Positions 7,324 to 16,817 are shown, numbered from the stretch's first letter. The stretch: 64,000 nt of DNA from Bacillota bacterium (GCA_023386815.1 JAEWIZ010000019.1:124001-188000); one strand, 5' to 3'. Made by a program: numbers and translations. The notes: generated by a model not told the origin, from the sequence alone.

Positions 7324-9031
7324 TTATATCCTGGAATATTATAAAGAGATAAAATGTGGTAACATCATAGTTGGACATGAACTTATGATGATGCTGAAAA
7401 AACTTGTTGATGAAATTCACTGTAGAAACGTATTGAGGAATACTCGTATTGATTTTGAGGATTCTGAAAAAAGAATACGTTTCATTGAGAATGAATGCAA
7501 ACACTTTGAAGCGCCACATGCAGGAAAGCCTTTTATACTGGAATTATTTCAGAAAGCATTTATTGAGGCCATATTTGCTATAAAAATATATGATGATGAA
7601 CTTGGAAGGTACGTTAGAAAATATCAAAACGTACTTTTTTTAGTTGGTAGAAAGAATGGAAAGACACCACTTATCGGTGCTATATGTCTTGCGGAATGGT
7701 TTTGCGGACCGGCTGGATTAAAAATATTATGTGCTTCAAATGATTATGAACAGGCGGACTTAATGTTCCAGGCCATTAATGCAATGAGGGAGGAAAGTAA
7801 AACTCTTGAGAAGGTAACTAGAAAAAACATAAGAGGAATTTTCTTTGGTAATCCGAAAAGTAAAAAGAAAAAAGGCAAGTTTAGCTATCAAAATAAAGGA
7901 AACATTAGAAAATTGTCTGCCAAAACTGGTGCAAAAGAAGGTAGAAATATTGGTATTGGGGCTGTTGATGAAGTATTCGAAATGGAAGATAACAGCCTGG
8001 TAATGCCGATCAGGCAGGCTCTTTCAACACAAGATGAGCCACTTTATTTTGAACTGACAACTGAGGGCTTTACAAATGGAGGATACCTTGACGAACGTCT
8101 CATAGAAGCAAGAGAAGTATTGAGAGGGGAGAGGGAGAATGAAAGATGGTTAATTTGGTTATATACCCAGGATAGTGAGAAGGAAGTGTGGGATGATGAA
8201 CAAAGCTGGTATAAGTCAAACCCTGGATTAGGAAAAATAAAAAAGTGGTCATTTTTAAGACAAATGCTTAATGAAGCAAGAACAAATACAAGTATGAAAG
8301 CATACGTTTTAGCCAAAGATTATAACATAAAGCAGAATAATGCTCAGGCTTGGTTGCAGCCGGATGATATTAAGAATGAGCTGATATATGACCTTGAGGA
8401 TTTGCGTGGAAGCATTGCCATAGGTGCGGCAGATTTGTCTGAAACAAGCGATCTTACAAATGCAAGGGCATTGATATATAATCCGAAAAATAAAATCAAA
8501 TTCTTTATCACACACTATTTTATTCCAAGTTCGAAACTAGAATTGATGGAAGCAACCGAAAAAGAAAAGTATCTAAAATGGGTAAAAGATGGACATCTTA
8601 CAATATGTGACGATACTGAAGTTGATCAATCGGACGTAGTTTCATGGTTTGTAAGCCTATACAAAAAATATGGAATATATATATTTATGACTGGTTACGA
8701 TAAGTGGCAAGCTAAAGCCTTTAAAAAAGAGATGCAGGATTATGGATTTGATATAGATAAGATTGAACAGGGCTTTGATTTATCAAATGCAATGACAAGC
8801 CTTGAAACAGATCTGAAGGCTAACCGTGTAAACTACAACCAGAATCCGATGGATATAATGTGTTTAGAAAATACAGCAATGAAATGGAATTCAGCGGGAA
8901 CAAAAAGAATGCCGGTTAAGGTTCAGGGAGATCAGGATAAGAAAATTGACGGTGCTGTTACTATGCTGATATGTTATGAAACGTTAGATAGGCATAGAAA
9001 AGATTACATGGATGCTGTAAACAGGAGGTGA
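7298..9031 (+). CDS. Phage terminase large subunit (Terminase_1 type)
   Basis: 577 residues. The ATPase domain has Walker A VGRKNGKT at 116-123 and Walker B GAVDE around 221-225. The C-terminal RNase-H-like nuclease has Asp-bearing segments GAADLSETSDL and DGAVTMLICYE. It drives DNA into proheads and cuts it at the packaging site. Length matches HK97-like large terminases. The frame starts ATGATG at 7298, inside the preceding gene, with GAAGAGG just upstream. An internal TTG at 7307 is possible. Confidence 0.93.
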   Translation: MMSLENTNSYILEYYKEIKCGNIIVGHELMMMLKKLVDEIHCRNVLRNTRIDFEDSEKRIRFIENECKHFEAPHAGKPFILELFQKAFIEAIFAIKIYDDELGRYVRKYQNVLFLVGRKNGKTPLIGAICLAEWFCGPAGLKILCASNDYEQADLMFQAINAMREESKTLEKVTRKNIRGIFFGNPKSKKKKGKFSYQNKGNIRKLSAKTGAKEGRNIGIGAVDEVFEMEDNSLVMPIRQALSTQDEPLYFELTTEGFTNGGYLDERLIEAREVLRGERENERWLIWLYTQDSEKEVWDDEQSWYKSNPGLGKIKKWSFLRQMLNEARTNTSMKAYVLAKDYNIKQNNAQAWLQPDDIKNELIYDLEDLRGSIAIGAADLSETSDLTNARALIYNPKNKIKFFITHYFIPSSKLELMEATEKEKYLKWVKDGHLTICDDTEVDQSDVVSWFVSLYKKYGIYIFMTGYDKWQAKAFKKEMQDYGFDIDKIEQGFDLSNAMTSLETDLKANRVNYNQNPMDIMCLENTAMKWNSAGTKRMPVKVQGDQDKKIDGAVTMLICYETLDRHRKDYMDAVNRR

Positions 9032-9036
9032 AATAG

Positions 9037-10272
9037 GTGGGATTATGGAATACAATAAAGTCTTTGTCAGGAAGATATTCGTATGCAAGGATGATGAAGG
9101 GGTATGTACCGGTATTTACTCAATTTGGAGAAGATATATATGCTAGTGATATTGTGCAAATTGCAATTAGGTGTATTGCTACTGAAATTAGCAAGCTTAA
9201 TCCGCAGCATATTAGGACTGATAATGAAACCGGGATACAAAGTGTGGTAAATGATAGTATACACCGATTATTGAAATTTGGACCAAACCCTTTAATGACA
9301 ACTACTGATTTTCTCGAAAAAATTGTGTACCTAAGGGAAATTAATAAAAACGCTTACATATATCCAACATATAACGTGATACCCTTAGGGCAAGATGTCT
9401 ATCGAAGGGAATACACTGGATTGTATCCGCTAAATCCATTACAGGTTGAGTACCTGGAGGATGCATCGGGAAGGCTTTATATCAAGTTTTATTTCGTAAA
9501 TGGATTTGAATACACGATGCCTTATGAAGATATTATCCATTGGAGAAAAGATTATTCAGCAAATGATTTTGTTGGTGGTGACGCCCAGGGAAAAGCAGAC
9601 AATAAAGCAATGCTTAAACTTCTTTCAACAGATGATGCAATCATACAGGGAATGGAAAAAGGTATGAAAGCCACAATGACAGTTCGTGGAGTTCAAAAAA
9701 TAAATACCATGTTAGATGATGATAAGCAAAAAGAAGAAAGAGAAAAGTTTGAGCAAAAGATGAACGAGACTCAAAGCGGTATTCTGGCAATAGATCTAAA
9801 AGGTGATTTTATTCCAATTAAGCTTGACCCTAAATTCATTGATAAGGATACGATTGAGTTTATTGATAAAAGAATTCTAGCAAATTACGGTGTATCTTTG
9901 GCAATATTCAATGGAGATTTTGATGAAGAACAGTATCAGGCCTTTTATGAAAAAACACTGGAACATATGATCATAGGCCTAGGGAGAGTATTCAGCAAAT
10001 GTCTATTTACCAAAAGAGAACTTGAGGTTGGAAATGAAATAATATTTTACAACCAAGGCCTTATGTTTATGAATACTACAAACAAAATAAATGCCGCCGA
10101 TATACTTACGAGGCTAGGAACCTTAACGGATAACCAGGTGCTTGCAATATTCGGGTACCCTCCTTTTGAAGGAGGAGATGTTAGAAAACAGTCCTTAAAT
10201 TACATTAACCGAGACATTGCAGATCAATACCAGTTATCTAAAAACAGAGGGAGGGAGAATCAAGTTGAGTGA
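9037..10272 (+). CDS. Phage portal protein (HK97 type)
   Basis: 411 residues. Motifs such as VQIAIRCIATEISKLNP, LYPLNP and ILANYGVSLAIFNG are typical of HK97-family portals, which form the twelve-subunit ring through which DNA enters. The GTG start at 9037 is supported by AGGAGGTG 7 nt upstream and a 5-nt gap from the terminase stop. Gene order (large terminase, portal, protease, capsid) is canonical. Confidence 0.93.
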   Translation: MGLWNTIKSLSGRYSYARMMKGYVPVFTQFGEDIYASDIVQIAIRCIATEISKLNPQHIRTDNETGIQSVVNDSIHRLLKFGPNPLMTTTDFLEKIVYLREINKNAYIYPTYNVIPLGQDVYRREYTGLYPLNPLQVEYLEDASGRLYIKFYFVNGFEYTMPYEDIIHWRKDYSANDFVGGDAQGKADNKAMLKLLSTDDAIIQGMEKGMKATMTVRGVQKINTMLDDDKQKEEREKFEQKMNETQSGILAIDLKGDFIPIKLDPKFIDKDTIEFIDKRILANYGVSLAIFNGDFDEEQYQAFYEKTLEHMIIGLGRVFSKCLFTKRELEVGNEIIFYNQGLMFMNTTNKINAADILTRLGTLTDNQVLAIFGYPPFEGGDVRKQSLNYINRDIADQYQLSKNRGRENQVE

Positions 10273-10879
10273 TTTTAAAAAAGAGTTGCGGAACCAGCAT
10301 GAACAACGTTACATAGAATTCAGGGCAGTAGATGATCCTGAAGGAAAGATGATTATTGAGGGGTATGCGATAATCTATGATCAGCCGGCAACACATGAAT
10401 ATGGGAAATACAAATTTACGGAGACAATTCGCAGAGGGGCACTGGACTTCACTGATATGAAAGATGTTCCATTGCGATATAACCATAATGATACATGGAT
10501 CATTATAGCAAGGACTAGGAATAAGAGTTTACAACTTATCATTGATGATATAGGACTTAAAATAAGGGCTGAACTGATTGATACACAGAGCAACAAAGAC
10601 ATCTATAAATCGATCCAAGCAGGGTTGATTGATAAGATGTCTTTTGCATTTACAGTAAGTGATAAAGGGGATAACTGGACATACGGAGAAAATGAAACAT
10701 TCCGCGAAGTCACTAGTATCAATCGATTATATGACGTAAGTGTGGTGGATACCCCATTTTATGATACAACAAGTGTATACGCAAGAAGTGTTGAATTGCT
10801 GGAGAGTGATATGGCGCGGCTGGAGAGCTTTGAATTGCGGAAACGTAAGTTAATGATGGAACTCGAATTTAAAAAATAA
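10265..10879 (+). CDS. HK97-type prohead protease (S78)
   Basis: 204 residues from TTG 10265, which follows GGAGGGAG and overlaps the portal stop. The S78 catalytic residues are visible as His74 (YNHND) and Ser126 (DKMSFAF). FREVTSINRLYDVSVVDTPFYDTTSV is the usual C-terminal core. It matures the capsid by removing the delta domain of the next gene product. A longer reading from 10217 lies inside the portal gene and is unlikely. Confidence 0.92.
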   Translation: MSDFKKELRNQHEQRYIEFRAVDDPEGKMIIEGYAIIYDQPATHEYGKYKFTETIRRGALDFTDMKDVPLRYNHNDTWIIIARTRNKSLQLIIDDIGLKIRAELIDTQSNKDIYKSIQAGLIDKMSFAFTVSDKGDNWTYGENETFREVTSINRLYDVSVVDTPFYDTTSVYARSVELLESDMARLESFELRKRKLMMELEFKK

Positions 10880-10899
10880 GAAAGAAAGAGGAAAAAAGA

Positions 10900-12186
10900 A
10901 TGAATTTTTTAGAACAATTACAAGCAGCGAGAGAGCAAAGAGCGGCACTATTGCCTCAGATCAGGGCAGCAGTTGATGGTGCAACACTGGACCGGTTGGA
11001 GATTGAAAGAAGAAGATTAGATGCGGAAATTGAGATGCTTGAGGGATTAATTGCAGCAGGAAGTGGAGACGGAGGGAATGGGGATCCGGCTGCAAGAAGT
11101 GCAGGAAATCCTACACCGCCAGCAGGACAGTTGAATCCAATGGCAACATTCAGAAGTAATGGACAACAGCCACTGAACGAAGATGGCGATATCTTCGCTT
11201 CCATGGAATACCGTAGGGCATTCAGAAACTATGTAGTATCTGGAACTCCTATTCCGGAGAAGTTCAGACAAACGGAAGAAAGAGCAGATGCGTTAACAAT
11301 GGTGGGTGATGTTGCTGCCGTAATTCCGACAACAATATTAAACCAGGTAATCGAAGACCTTACGGTGGAAGGTAAGATCATCAACCGAATCACACAAACA
11401 TCCTTCCAGGGTGGTGTGCAAATTCCTATTTCTGAAATTCTTCCAACTGCAACATGGTTAGGAAGCGAGGCAGAGGTATCTGATGAGCAAAAAGCGAAAA
11501 TGGATGCTAAGTTGTCATTTGCTTATCATGTGTTAGAAGCGAAGGTTGCAATTGGGTTATTGACAGCTACGGTATCCTTGCCGGTATTTGAGGCTACAGT
11601 AGTAAAGCAGTTAAAAAAGGCAATGCTGAGAGCAATTGAGATGTCAGTTGTCAGCGGAACCGGAAGTGGACAACCATTAGGCATTACAAAATATGCGCTT
11701 CCTACTGAGCAGATAGTTACATTCACCGCAGCGCAGGTAAAAACCGTTGCAGGATGGGCTAGAGCCGAAGCAGCTATCCCAGAAGCTTATGAAGATGATG
11801 AAATTTATATGATGAATAAGCAGACATGGGAAATGTACCTAAATGGAATGACGGATAACAATGGCCAAAAAATCGGCCTTGGAAAGATTAATGAAAAAGG
11901 TCAGAAGATTCTCAATGGTAGAGAAGTACTTACAGTAGATTTGATTCCTGGATATGATAATGCTGCTACGGGTGACATCTTTGGCATATTGGTTAATCTG
12001 AAGGATTATTGCCTGAATTCCAATTTATCCATGTACTACAAAAAGTACTATAACGAGGATAAGAACAAATGGATTCATAAGGCTCTTATGATAGCCGATG
12101 GAAAAATGGCTATTGGTGCTGTCGTAGATGGAGAAACTACTACTCTAGTAGGTGCAAAAGGACTTATCTATCTTAAAAAGGCATAA
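10900..12186 (+). CDS. Major capsid protein (HK97 gp5-like)
   Basis: 428 residues. The first 100 are an Ala/Glu/Arg-rich coiled coil with a Gly/Pro linker, as expected for the delta scaffolding domain. The remainder has HK97-fold signatures (VIPTTILNQVIEDL, IPISEILPTATWLGSEAEV, SGTGSGQPLGI). Cleavage probably occurs in the linker before residue 115 by the upstream protease. It is more GC-rich at its 5' end because of Ala and Gly codons. The ribosome site is AAAGAGG. Confidence 0.95.
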   Translation: MNFLEQLQAAREQRAALLPQIRAAVDGATLDRLEIERRRLDAEIEMLEGLIAAGSGDGGNGDPAARSAGNPTPPAGQLNPMATFRSNGQQPLNEDGDIFASMEYRRAFRNYVVSGTPIPEKFRQTEERADALTMVGDVAAVIPTTILNQVIEDLTVEGKIINRITQTSFQGGVQIPISEILPTATWLGSEAEVSDEQKAKMDAKLSFAYHVLEAKVAIGLLTATVSLPVFEATVVKQLKKAMLRAIEMSVVSGTGSGQPLGITKYALPTEQIVTFTAAQVKTVAGWARAEAAIPEAYEDDEIYMMNKQTWEMYLNGMTDNNGQKIGLGKINEKGQKILNGREVLTVDLIPGYDNAATGDIFGILVNLKDYCLNSNLSMYYKKYYNEDKNKWIHKALMIADGKMAIGAVVDGETTTLVGAKGLIYLKKA

Positions 12187-12202
12187 AGCTACATCATAAA
12201 AT

Positions 12203-12230
12203 AAGGCTGTATCGATAAAGGTACAGCCTT
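12203..12230 (+). terminator. Hairpin after the capsid gene
   Basis: AAGGCTGTA and TACAGCCTT form a perfect 9-bp stem without a following T-run. It lies between the capsid and connector genes. It is probably a partial terminator or an mRNA end-protection hairpin that raises capsid mRNA relative to downstream genes. Confidence 0.5.
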
Positions 12231-12251
12231 ATCGAAGGGAAGGTGCTTGGG

Positions 12252-12542
12252 ATGGATGATCTCGCATTACTTGAAGAGGTGAAAAAATCGTTAGGAATAA
12301 CAACTGATGATGCACTGGTTAATTCCAATATCAAAATGAAAGCTATTGCAGTAAAGGAATATTTGATTAACGCAGGAGCTGCACATATGAAAAATGATCC
12401 TGTAACAGGAAAAAATTCGATTAACAGCATTGATATATCATGTATAGCAATCGGAGTAAATGACCTACTGAATAATAAATCAGGTGAAACAAAGTTTTCG
12501 CCGGCATTTGAAATTATCGCCATGCAGATCTGCAGGGGGTGA
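12252..12542 (+). CDS. Head-tail connector protein (gp6-like)
   Basis: 96 residues, mainly helical, beginning MDDLALLEEVKKSLGITTDDALVNSNI. This is the usual pattern of phage head-tail connector or DNA-packaging adaptor proteins (HK97 gp6-like) that form the ring below the portal. ATG 12252 has AAGGGAAGG 8 nt upstream, which is better placed than the GTG at 12243. Position after the capsid gene supports the call. Confidence 0.75.
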   Translation: MDDLALLEEVKKSLGITTDDALVNSNIKMKAIAVKEYLINAGAAHMKNDPVTGKNSINSIDISCIAIGVNDLLNNKSGETKFSPAFEIIAMQICRG

Positions 12543-12545
12543 AAG

Positions 12546-13121
12546 ATGAAGTTTATAAACCCGGTAATTCTTATAAAAGCAAACGCTACAGAAGGTAAAA
12601 AGGTTTATGTCAGCGAAGAATCAATCAAACGGGTTGAATTCTATCAGGCAAAGACAACAGGAAATAAAGTGGAAAAGGTAATCTGCATAAGATCATTTGA
12701 ATATGCAAATGAAGAAACTGTACAGTATGGAAATGACAGATATACGGTTTTAAGATCGTATAATGCGAATGACGGAATAATTGAGCTTGTACTGGTTAGA
12801 GAAAATAGACTTTATCCTGAATCTGCCGTCTTAATATGGCATGAGGTTAAGGAAGGTCTTGTAATTGAAAAAAGACAGGATGTCCATGTTAGATATACCG
12901 GATATAGCAGGAAGTCATTTGATTTGGCGTACCAGGTGGGAACGTTGATGTCCTATGGATTCAAATTATCGAAAGATGATTATGAGTTATCCAGAAGGAT
13001 AGATACAGATACAAAAAAGCCAATTTATGCATCCAAGATTGAATACGATAATGCAGAATATGATATTACCCAATCGAATTTCAACCCAGATATTAATGAG
13101 GTTGAAGTTATCTGTAGTTAG
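12546..13121 (+). CDS. Putative phage head-closure or adaptor protein
   Basis: 191 residues, largely beta-strand in pattern. Its slot between the gp6-like connector and the HK97-gp10-like protein is where siphoviruses encode the head-closure (stopper) protein. No clear motif is visible and it is longer than the usual 100-120 residues, so an extra C-terminal domain may be present. Start at 12546 with GGGGTGAAAG. Role inferred from gene order. Confidence 0.5.
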   Translation: MKFINPVILIKANATEGKKVYVSEESIKRVEFYQAKTTGNKVEKVICIRSFEYANEETVQYGNDRYTVLRSYNANDGIIELVLVRENRLYPESAVLIWHEVKEGLVIEKRQDVHVRYTGYSRKSFDLAYQVGTLMSYGFKLSKDDYELSRRIDTDTKKPIYASKIEYDNAEYDITQSNFNPDINEVEVICS

Positions 13122-13129
13122 GAGCAGTA

Positions 13130-13564
13130 ATGGAGGTAAGATTTGATTATGAAGAGTGTATATTTTCAATCCAGCAGGACATAGCAAAAATACCTGAAAC
13201 AATGAATAAAGAAAAAAAGGTAATCTTAAATAAGGCTGAAAAACTCATAAAAGCAACTGTAATAAAAAAGCTTAGTGCAATGGAATCAAGCGTGTCACCG
13301 GGCACTTCAAATTATGACGGAACGGTTCCTTATGTGCATATGGCTAAGGATGTGAAATCCAGTGTAAAAACATCCAAAGATGGTACAGTGTATGTAATCA
13401 TTAGAGGTGGAAAATACACAAGCTATAAGTGGCATATGCTGGAGAATGGAACGACGCATACAAAGGCGACTCACTTTATAGAAGAAACTCTAACGGAAAC
13501 TGAAAATGAGATAAATGGGTACATTGATGAAGCGATAGGAAAGGCGTTGGCAGATGGAGGATAA
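13130..13564 (+). CDS. HK97 gp10-family tail-completion protein
   Basis: 144 residues. A helical N-terminus is followed by a G-T-Y-V-x-I-R-G-x-Y-x-W-H-x-L-E-x-G-T-like segment (VYVIIRGGKYTSYKWHMLENGTT), the hallmark of the HK97 gp10 morphogenesis family. It acts at the head-tail interface. The ribosome site is AGGAG. It overlaps the next gene by 11 nt, implying translational coupling. Confidence 0.8.
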   Translation: MEVRFDYEECIFSIQQDIAKIPETMNKEKKVILNKAEKLIKATVIKKLSAMESSVSPGTSNYDGTVPYVHMAKDVKSSVKTSKDGTVYVIIRGGKYTSYKWHMLENGTTHTKATHFIEETLTETENEINGYIDEAIGKALADGG

Positions 13565-13901
13565 ATTAAAAAGCATATTAGAACATGCGGTGGAAAATAA
13601 AATCCCGGTCATAGAAGCCGCGGTGCCGGATGTATTCCCATGTATCACATTTCATTTTTATAATGTGTCAGGGTATTTGTTTGGAGGAGGTACGGCTACC
13701 GAAGTAGGAGCTAAGTGTCAAGTTGACTTGTGGTATAACAAAAGAACAGAACCAATGAAATCTGCAATAAAAGCATTGAAGCAAGCAATTATTAATGAAA
13801 AAGAATACTTATATCCACAGATGGAAACATCGCAGGAAGCAGGAACTAAGAAGTGGCATACATATTTTAATTTTGAAGTTATCATAGAAAGTGAGGAATA
13901 G
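13554..13901 (+). CDS. Tail terminator-like protein
   Basis: 115 residues with the alpha/beta layout of siphovirus tail terminators (VFPCITFHFYN, CQVDLWYNKRTEPMKSAIKALKQAI, final strand YFNFEVIIESE). It lies directly before the major tail protein, which is the standard place. It should cap the tail tube and stop polymerisation. The family is inferred from fold pattern and order. Confidence 0.65.
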   Translation: MEDKLKSILEHAVENKIPVIEAAVPDVFPCITFHFYNVSGYLFGGGTATEVGAKCQVDLWYNKRTEPMKSAIKALKQAIINEKEYLYPQMETSQEAGTKKWHTYFNFEVIIESEE

Positions 13902-13903
13902 AA

Positions 13904-14497
13904 ATGGCTAACAGCGTGAAAGCAAACCGTTTTAATATCAAAAGAATTGTTTATGCCAAGGTGTTAAAGGATGATGCTACAGCCTATGAACATGGTCCAA
14001 TTAAGACATTTGGAGCCCCTATGACAGCACAGTTTACACCTAGTTATGCAAATGGAATATTGTATGGTGGAGGAGTAAAAACCGAAGATACGACCAAGCT
14101 GACTGGTGGAGCATTGAAAGTAGAAGTGAATAAAATTCCTATTGAGGTAAGAGCGGATATTTACGGGCATACATATGAAGATGGTATTTTAAAGGTGAAT
14201 AAAGATGACCAGGCGAAAGACATCGCAATTGGATATGAGATCGAACAAACTGGCGGTAAGTCAGAGTTCACTTGGCTATTCAAATGCAAAGCGAAGCCAT
14301 TAGGAAAGAATGCTCAGCAGTCAACCGAAAATATGAATTATTCTACAGATTCAATGGATATTGCTGTAATGGCTCGTGAAAATAATGGGGATTTCCATTA
14401 TGATGCAGATACCGCAAATCCTGATTTCACAGCTGAAATGGCGGCAACATTCCTTAATACAATACCAGGTGGAGAACTTGTAGCGGAGGGAGCTTAG
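13904..14497 (+). CDS. Major tail tube protein (phi13-like)
   Basis: 197 residues with the major tail protein pattern of phi13-type phages: N-terminal VKANRFNIKRIVYA, central GGALKVEVNKIPIEVRADIYGHTY, then EFTWLFKCKAKPLG. It polymerises around the tape measure to form the non-contractile tail tube. GAGGAATAGAA precedes ATG 13904. Order and sequence agree. Confidence 0.85.
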   Translation: MANSVKANRFNIKRIVYAKVLKDDATAYEHGPIKTFGAPMTAQFTPSYANGILYGGGVKTEDTTKLTGGALKVEVNKIPIEVRADIYGHTYEDGILKVNKDDQAKDIAIGYEIEQTGGKSEFTWLFKCKAKPLGKNAQQSTENMNYSTDSMDIAVMARENNGDFHYDADTANPDFTAEMAATFLNTIPGGELVAEGA

Positions 14498-14501
14498 TAG
14501 T

Positions 14502-14873
14502 ATGAAAAAGAAAATTGGTGTAAAACCAGTAATAGAAATTGAATTAGAATTCCAAGAAGGAAATAGCCTTAACATCAGATTTGATGCTGAGGCTATTTCT
14601 AATTTCAGTGAGCTAGAGGGAGGCCTTACTTCATTTATAAATGAAGATAGACTTCCTGAGAGATGCGCTAAAATTATTTACATTGGTGCAAAGTCTTTGC
14701 AAAGTGAATTTACTCTCGAAGAGGCTCGAGCAATTGTTTCTGAAATGAGCCCTATTACAATAACTGAAATTGTGAATGAGTTTAATGAAAGTATGGGTTA
14801 TGCAAAAAACGAATTGCAGGGTGAACTTCAAAAAAAGTTGGCAGAGCAATACATGAGCAAGATTATGAAATAG
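14502..14873 (+). CDS. Tail assembly chaperone, short form (gpG-like)
   Basis: 123 residues between the major tail and tape measure genes, the constant position of the siphovirus tail chaperone. The product is acidic and helical. Near its end the frame reads CAA AAA AAG, giving the slippery heptamer A-AAA-AAG at 14831-14837. A -1 shift there joins the frame to the following one to make a longer form. The ribosome site is GCGGAGGG. Confidence 0.8.
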   Translation: MKKKIGVKPVIEIELEFQEGNSLNIRFDAEAISNFSELEGGLTSFINEDRLPERCAKIIYIGAKSLQSEFTLEEARAIVSEMSPITITEIVNEFNESMGYAKNELQGELQKKLAEQYMSKIMK

Positions 14874-15100
14874 ATTTTGACCATCTTTATTACATGTATT
14901 GCATTAAAATGAAGCGAAGCAGTGAAGAGTTTTGGAGAAGCTCAATAGCTCATATTTTACTGATGATAGACATGTTTACAGATGAAATGCAAATGAAAGC
15001 AGCAGCTGTGAACGGTGAATCATACGAATCTAAATACTTCACGCAGGAGCAAGAGGTTGTAGAAATAACAAGTATGAAGCAAATACAAGGGTGGTGTTGA
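14826..15100 (+). CDS. Tail assembly chaperone extension (gpT-like, by -1 frameshift)
   Basis: The -1 frame is open from just after TGA 14822-14824 to the stop at 15098-15100. It encodes AIHEQDYEIDFDHLYYMYCIKMKRSSEEFWRSSI and so on, the aromatic-rich T domain that contacts the tape measure. There is no ribosome site for independent starting, although an ATG exists at 14894. The fusion of frame 0 up to 14837 with this frame would be about 199 residues. This is the conserved G/GT arrangement of lambda-like tails. Confidence 0.75.
14831..14837 (+). other. -1 ribosomal frameshift slippery site A AAA AAG
   Basis: In frame 0 the codons read cAA AAA AAG. Slipping back one base continues as GTT GGC AGA GCA ATA CAT through to 15100 with no stop. 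A second heptamer, A-AAA-AAC at about 14802-14808, would instead run into TGA at 14822-14824 and is not productive. Confidence 0.75.
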
Positions 15101-15101
15101 T

Positions 15102-16817
15102 ATGTCGAATAAGAAAGTGATAACGCTAGGGATGGACTATTCACAGCTTGATGCTGGAACTGCTGAAATAAACCGTAAGATGGGTTTACTTGAAGCACAG
15201 TTCAAGTTAACCAAAGAGGAAATAAAGGAATATGGCACTGAATCTGACCAGCTAACGTTAAAAAACGATAAGCTTACTCAACAAATCATTCTTCAAACAA
15301 AAAAAGTTGAAATAGCCAAACAGGCCTATGATAAAGCTGTTGAGGGTGGAAAAGCAACAGACAAGCAATTAGACTCACTTCAAAAGGCATATATCACTAA
15401 TCAAACCAATCTCCAAAAATTGAATAATGAACTACAAGAGAATAAAATCAAAATGGACAACGCAAATACAAGCTCAGGGTCATTCGGGGATACCATAAGA
15501 AATATGTCCTCTTCTCTTGGCATTAACGTAAGCCCCGCATTGGAGTTTGTAGCAACAAAGTTCGATGGAGTAAATGAAAGTGTTGGCACTGCTGTTTTAG
15601 GGATTGGCGCAATTATAACAGCATTTGCAGGTTGTACAGTATCTGCAGCTTCAACAGCTGATGAGATTCTTACTTTGAGCTCGATAACCGGTATTGCGAC
15701 AGATCAACTTCAAAAATTACAATATGCTTCCGGGTTAGTTGATGCCGATGTTAGCACAATGACAGGGGCAATGACGAAACTCACAAGAAACATGGACGAT
15801 GCCAGGAATGGATCTGATGAATTACAAAGAGCATTTAACAAGCTGCGTGTTGAGTATAAAGATAGCAATGATGTTCTATTGGATTCAGAAGAAGTATTCT
15901 ATTCAACGATTGATGCACTCGGAAAAATAAGAAATGAGACAGAACGTGATGCATTGGCCATGACTGTGTTCGGAAAATCAGCAAAAGAATTAAACCCATT
16001 AATTGATGCAGGAAGCAAAAGACTAAAAGAGTTGGGTATTGAAGCTGAAAACATGGGATTAATTATGAGCCAAACATCACTTGAAGATTTAGGAGCTTTT
16101 GATGATGCAATGGAGCGAATGAATGCTACATTTGATGTTACCAAAATGAAATTAGGTCTTGTATTGTTACCAGTGCTTACAACACTTGGAGAATTAATTG
16201 GCGCTATACCAGCACCTGTACTCGCTGGTGTAGTGACTTTTGCGGCATTAGTAGCTGTATTTGGATTAGTGGCCAAAGCTGCGTACTCTATGGCCGCTGC
16301 TAATGCAATTCTTTCTGCTTCGAATACGACTGTCGGAGCTACAGGCATAATGGCAACAGCTGGAATGGGACCATTACTCCTTATACTACTTGGAATAGCA
16401 GCAGCAATCGCTTTGATTGTTGGTGGTGCAGTTGGCATTAAATCAGCAATGGATGAGGTAAAATCATCTACAGAAGGAATTGTAAACAGTACAAACGCAG
16501 CCGTAACAAGCGCGCAATCAGCTGCCAATAGTTCGACTAGAACTAAAACGTACACAAAAGTATCATATAATGCAAGCGGAACAGATGATTTCGAAGGTGG
16601 AGACACATGGGTAGGCGAAGCAGGACCCGAGATGTTGAGACTTCCACGTGGAAGCAAGATATACAGTAATGCGGAAAGCACTAAAATGAGCCAAAGAAAT
16701 TCTGGTGACACCTATATCCTACAAGTCAACATGGATGAAGTTGACGAAGTATATAAGCTTGTAAAAGTATTCAACAACTTTACACAGACAAGAAAGGCAG
16801 GTGTTGTTCCTGGTTAA
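15102..16817 (+). CDS. Tail tape measure protein
   Basis: 571 residues. An N-terminal coiled coil (about 15-125) is followed by ITGIATDQLQKLQYASGLVDADVSTMTGAMTKL, a TP901-type tape measure core. Hydrophobic helices lie at about 365-450, and GxGDTWVGEAGPEMLRLPRGSKIY is near the C-terminus. It sets tail length and may help DNA cross the membrane. At this size it implies a rather short siphovirus tail. It starts one base after the frameshift extension stop. Confidence 0.92.
   Translation: MSNKKVITLGMDYSQLDAGTAEINRKMGLLEAQFKLTKEEIKEYGTESDQLTLKNDKLTQQIILQTKKVEIAKQAYDKAVEGGKATDKQLDSLQKAYITNQTNLQKLNNELQENKIKMDNANTSSGSFGDTIRNMSSSLGINVSPALEFVATKFDGVNESVGTAVLGIGAIITAFAGCTVSAASTADEILTLSSITGIATDQLQKLQYASGLVDADVSTMTGAMTKLTRNMDDARNGSDELQRAFNKLRVEYKDSNDVLLDSEEVFYSTIDALGKIRNETERDALAMTVFGKSAKELNPLIDAGSKRLKELGIEAENMGLIMSQTSLEDLGAFDDAMERMNATFDVTKMKLGLVLLPVLTTLGELIGAIPAPVLAGVVTFAALVAVFGLVAKAAYSMAAANAILSASNTTVGATGIMATAGMGPLLLILLGIAAAIALIVGGAVGIKSAMDEVKSSTEGIVNSTNAAVTSAQSAANSSTRTKTYTKVSYNASGTDDFEGGDTWVGEAGPEMLRLPRGSKIYSNAESTKMSQRNSGDTYILQVNMDEVDEVYKLVKVFNNFTQTRKAGVVPG

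Noticed and set aside
15899..16711. 270-residue minus-strand open frame inside the tape measure gene
   Set aside because: Low-complexity hydrophobic shadow of an Ala-rich coding region, with no ribosome site, opposite to the whole operon.
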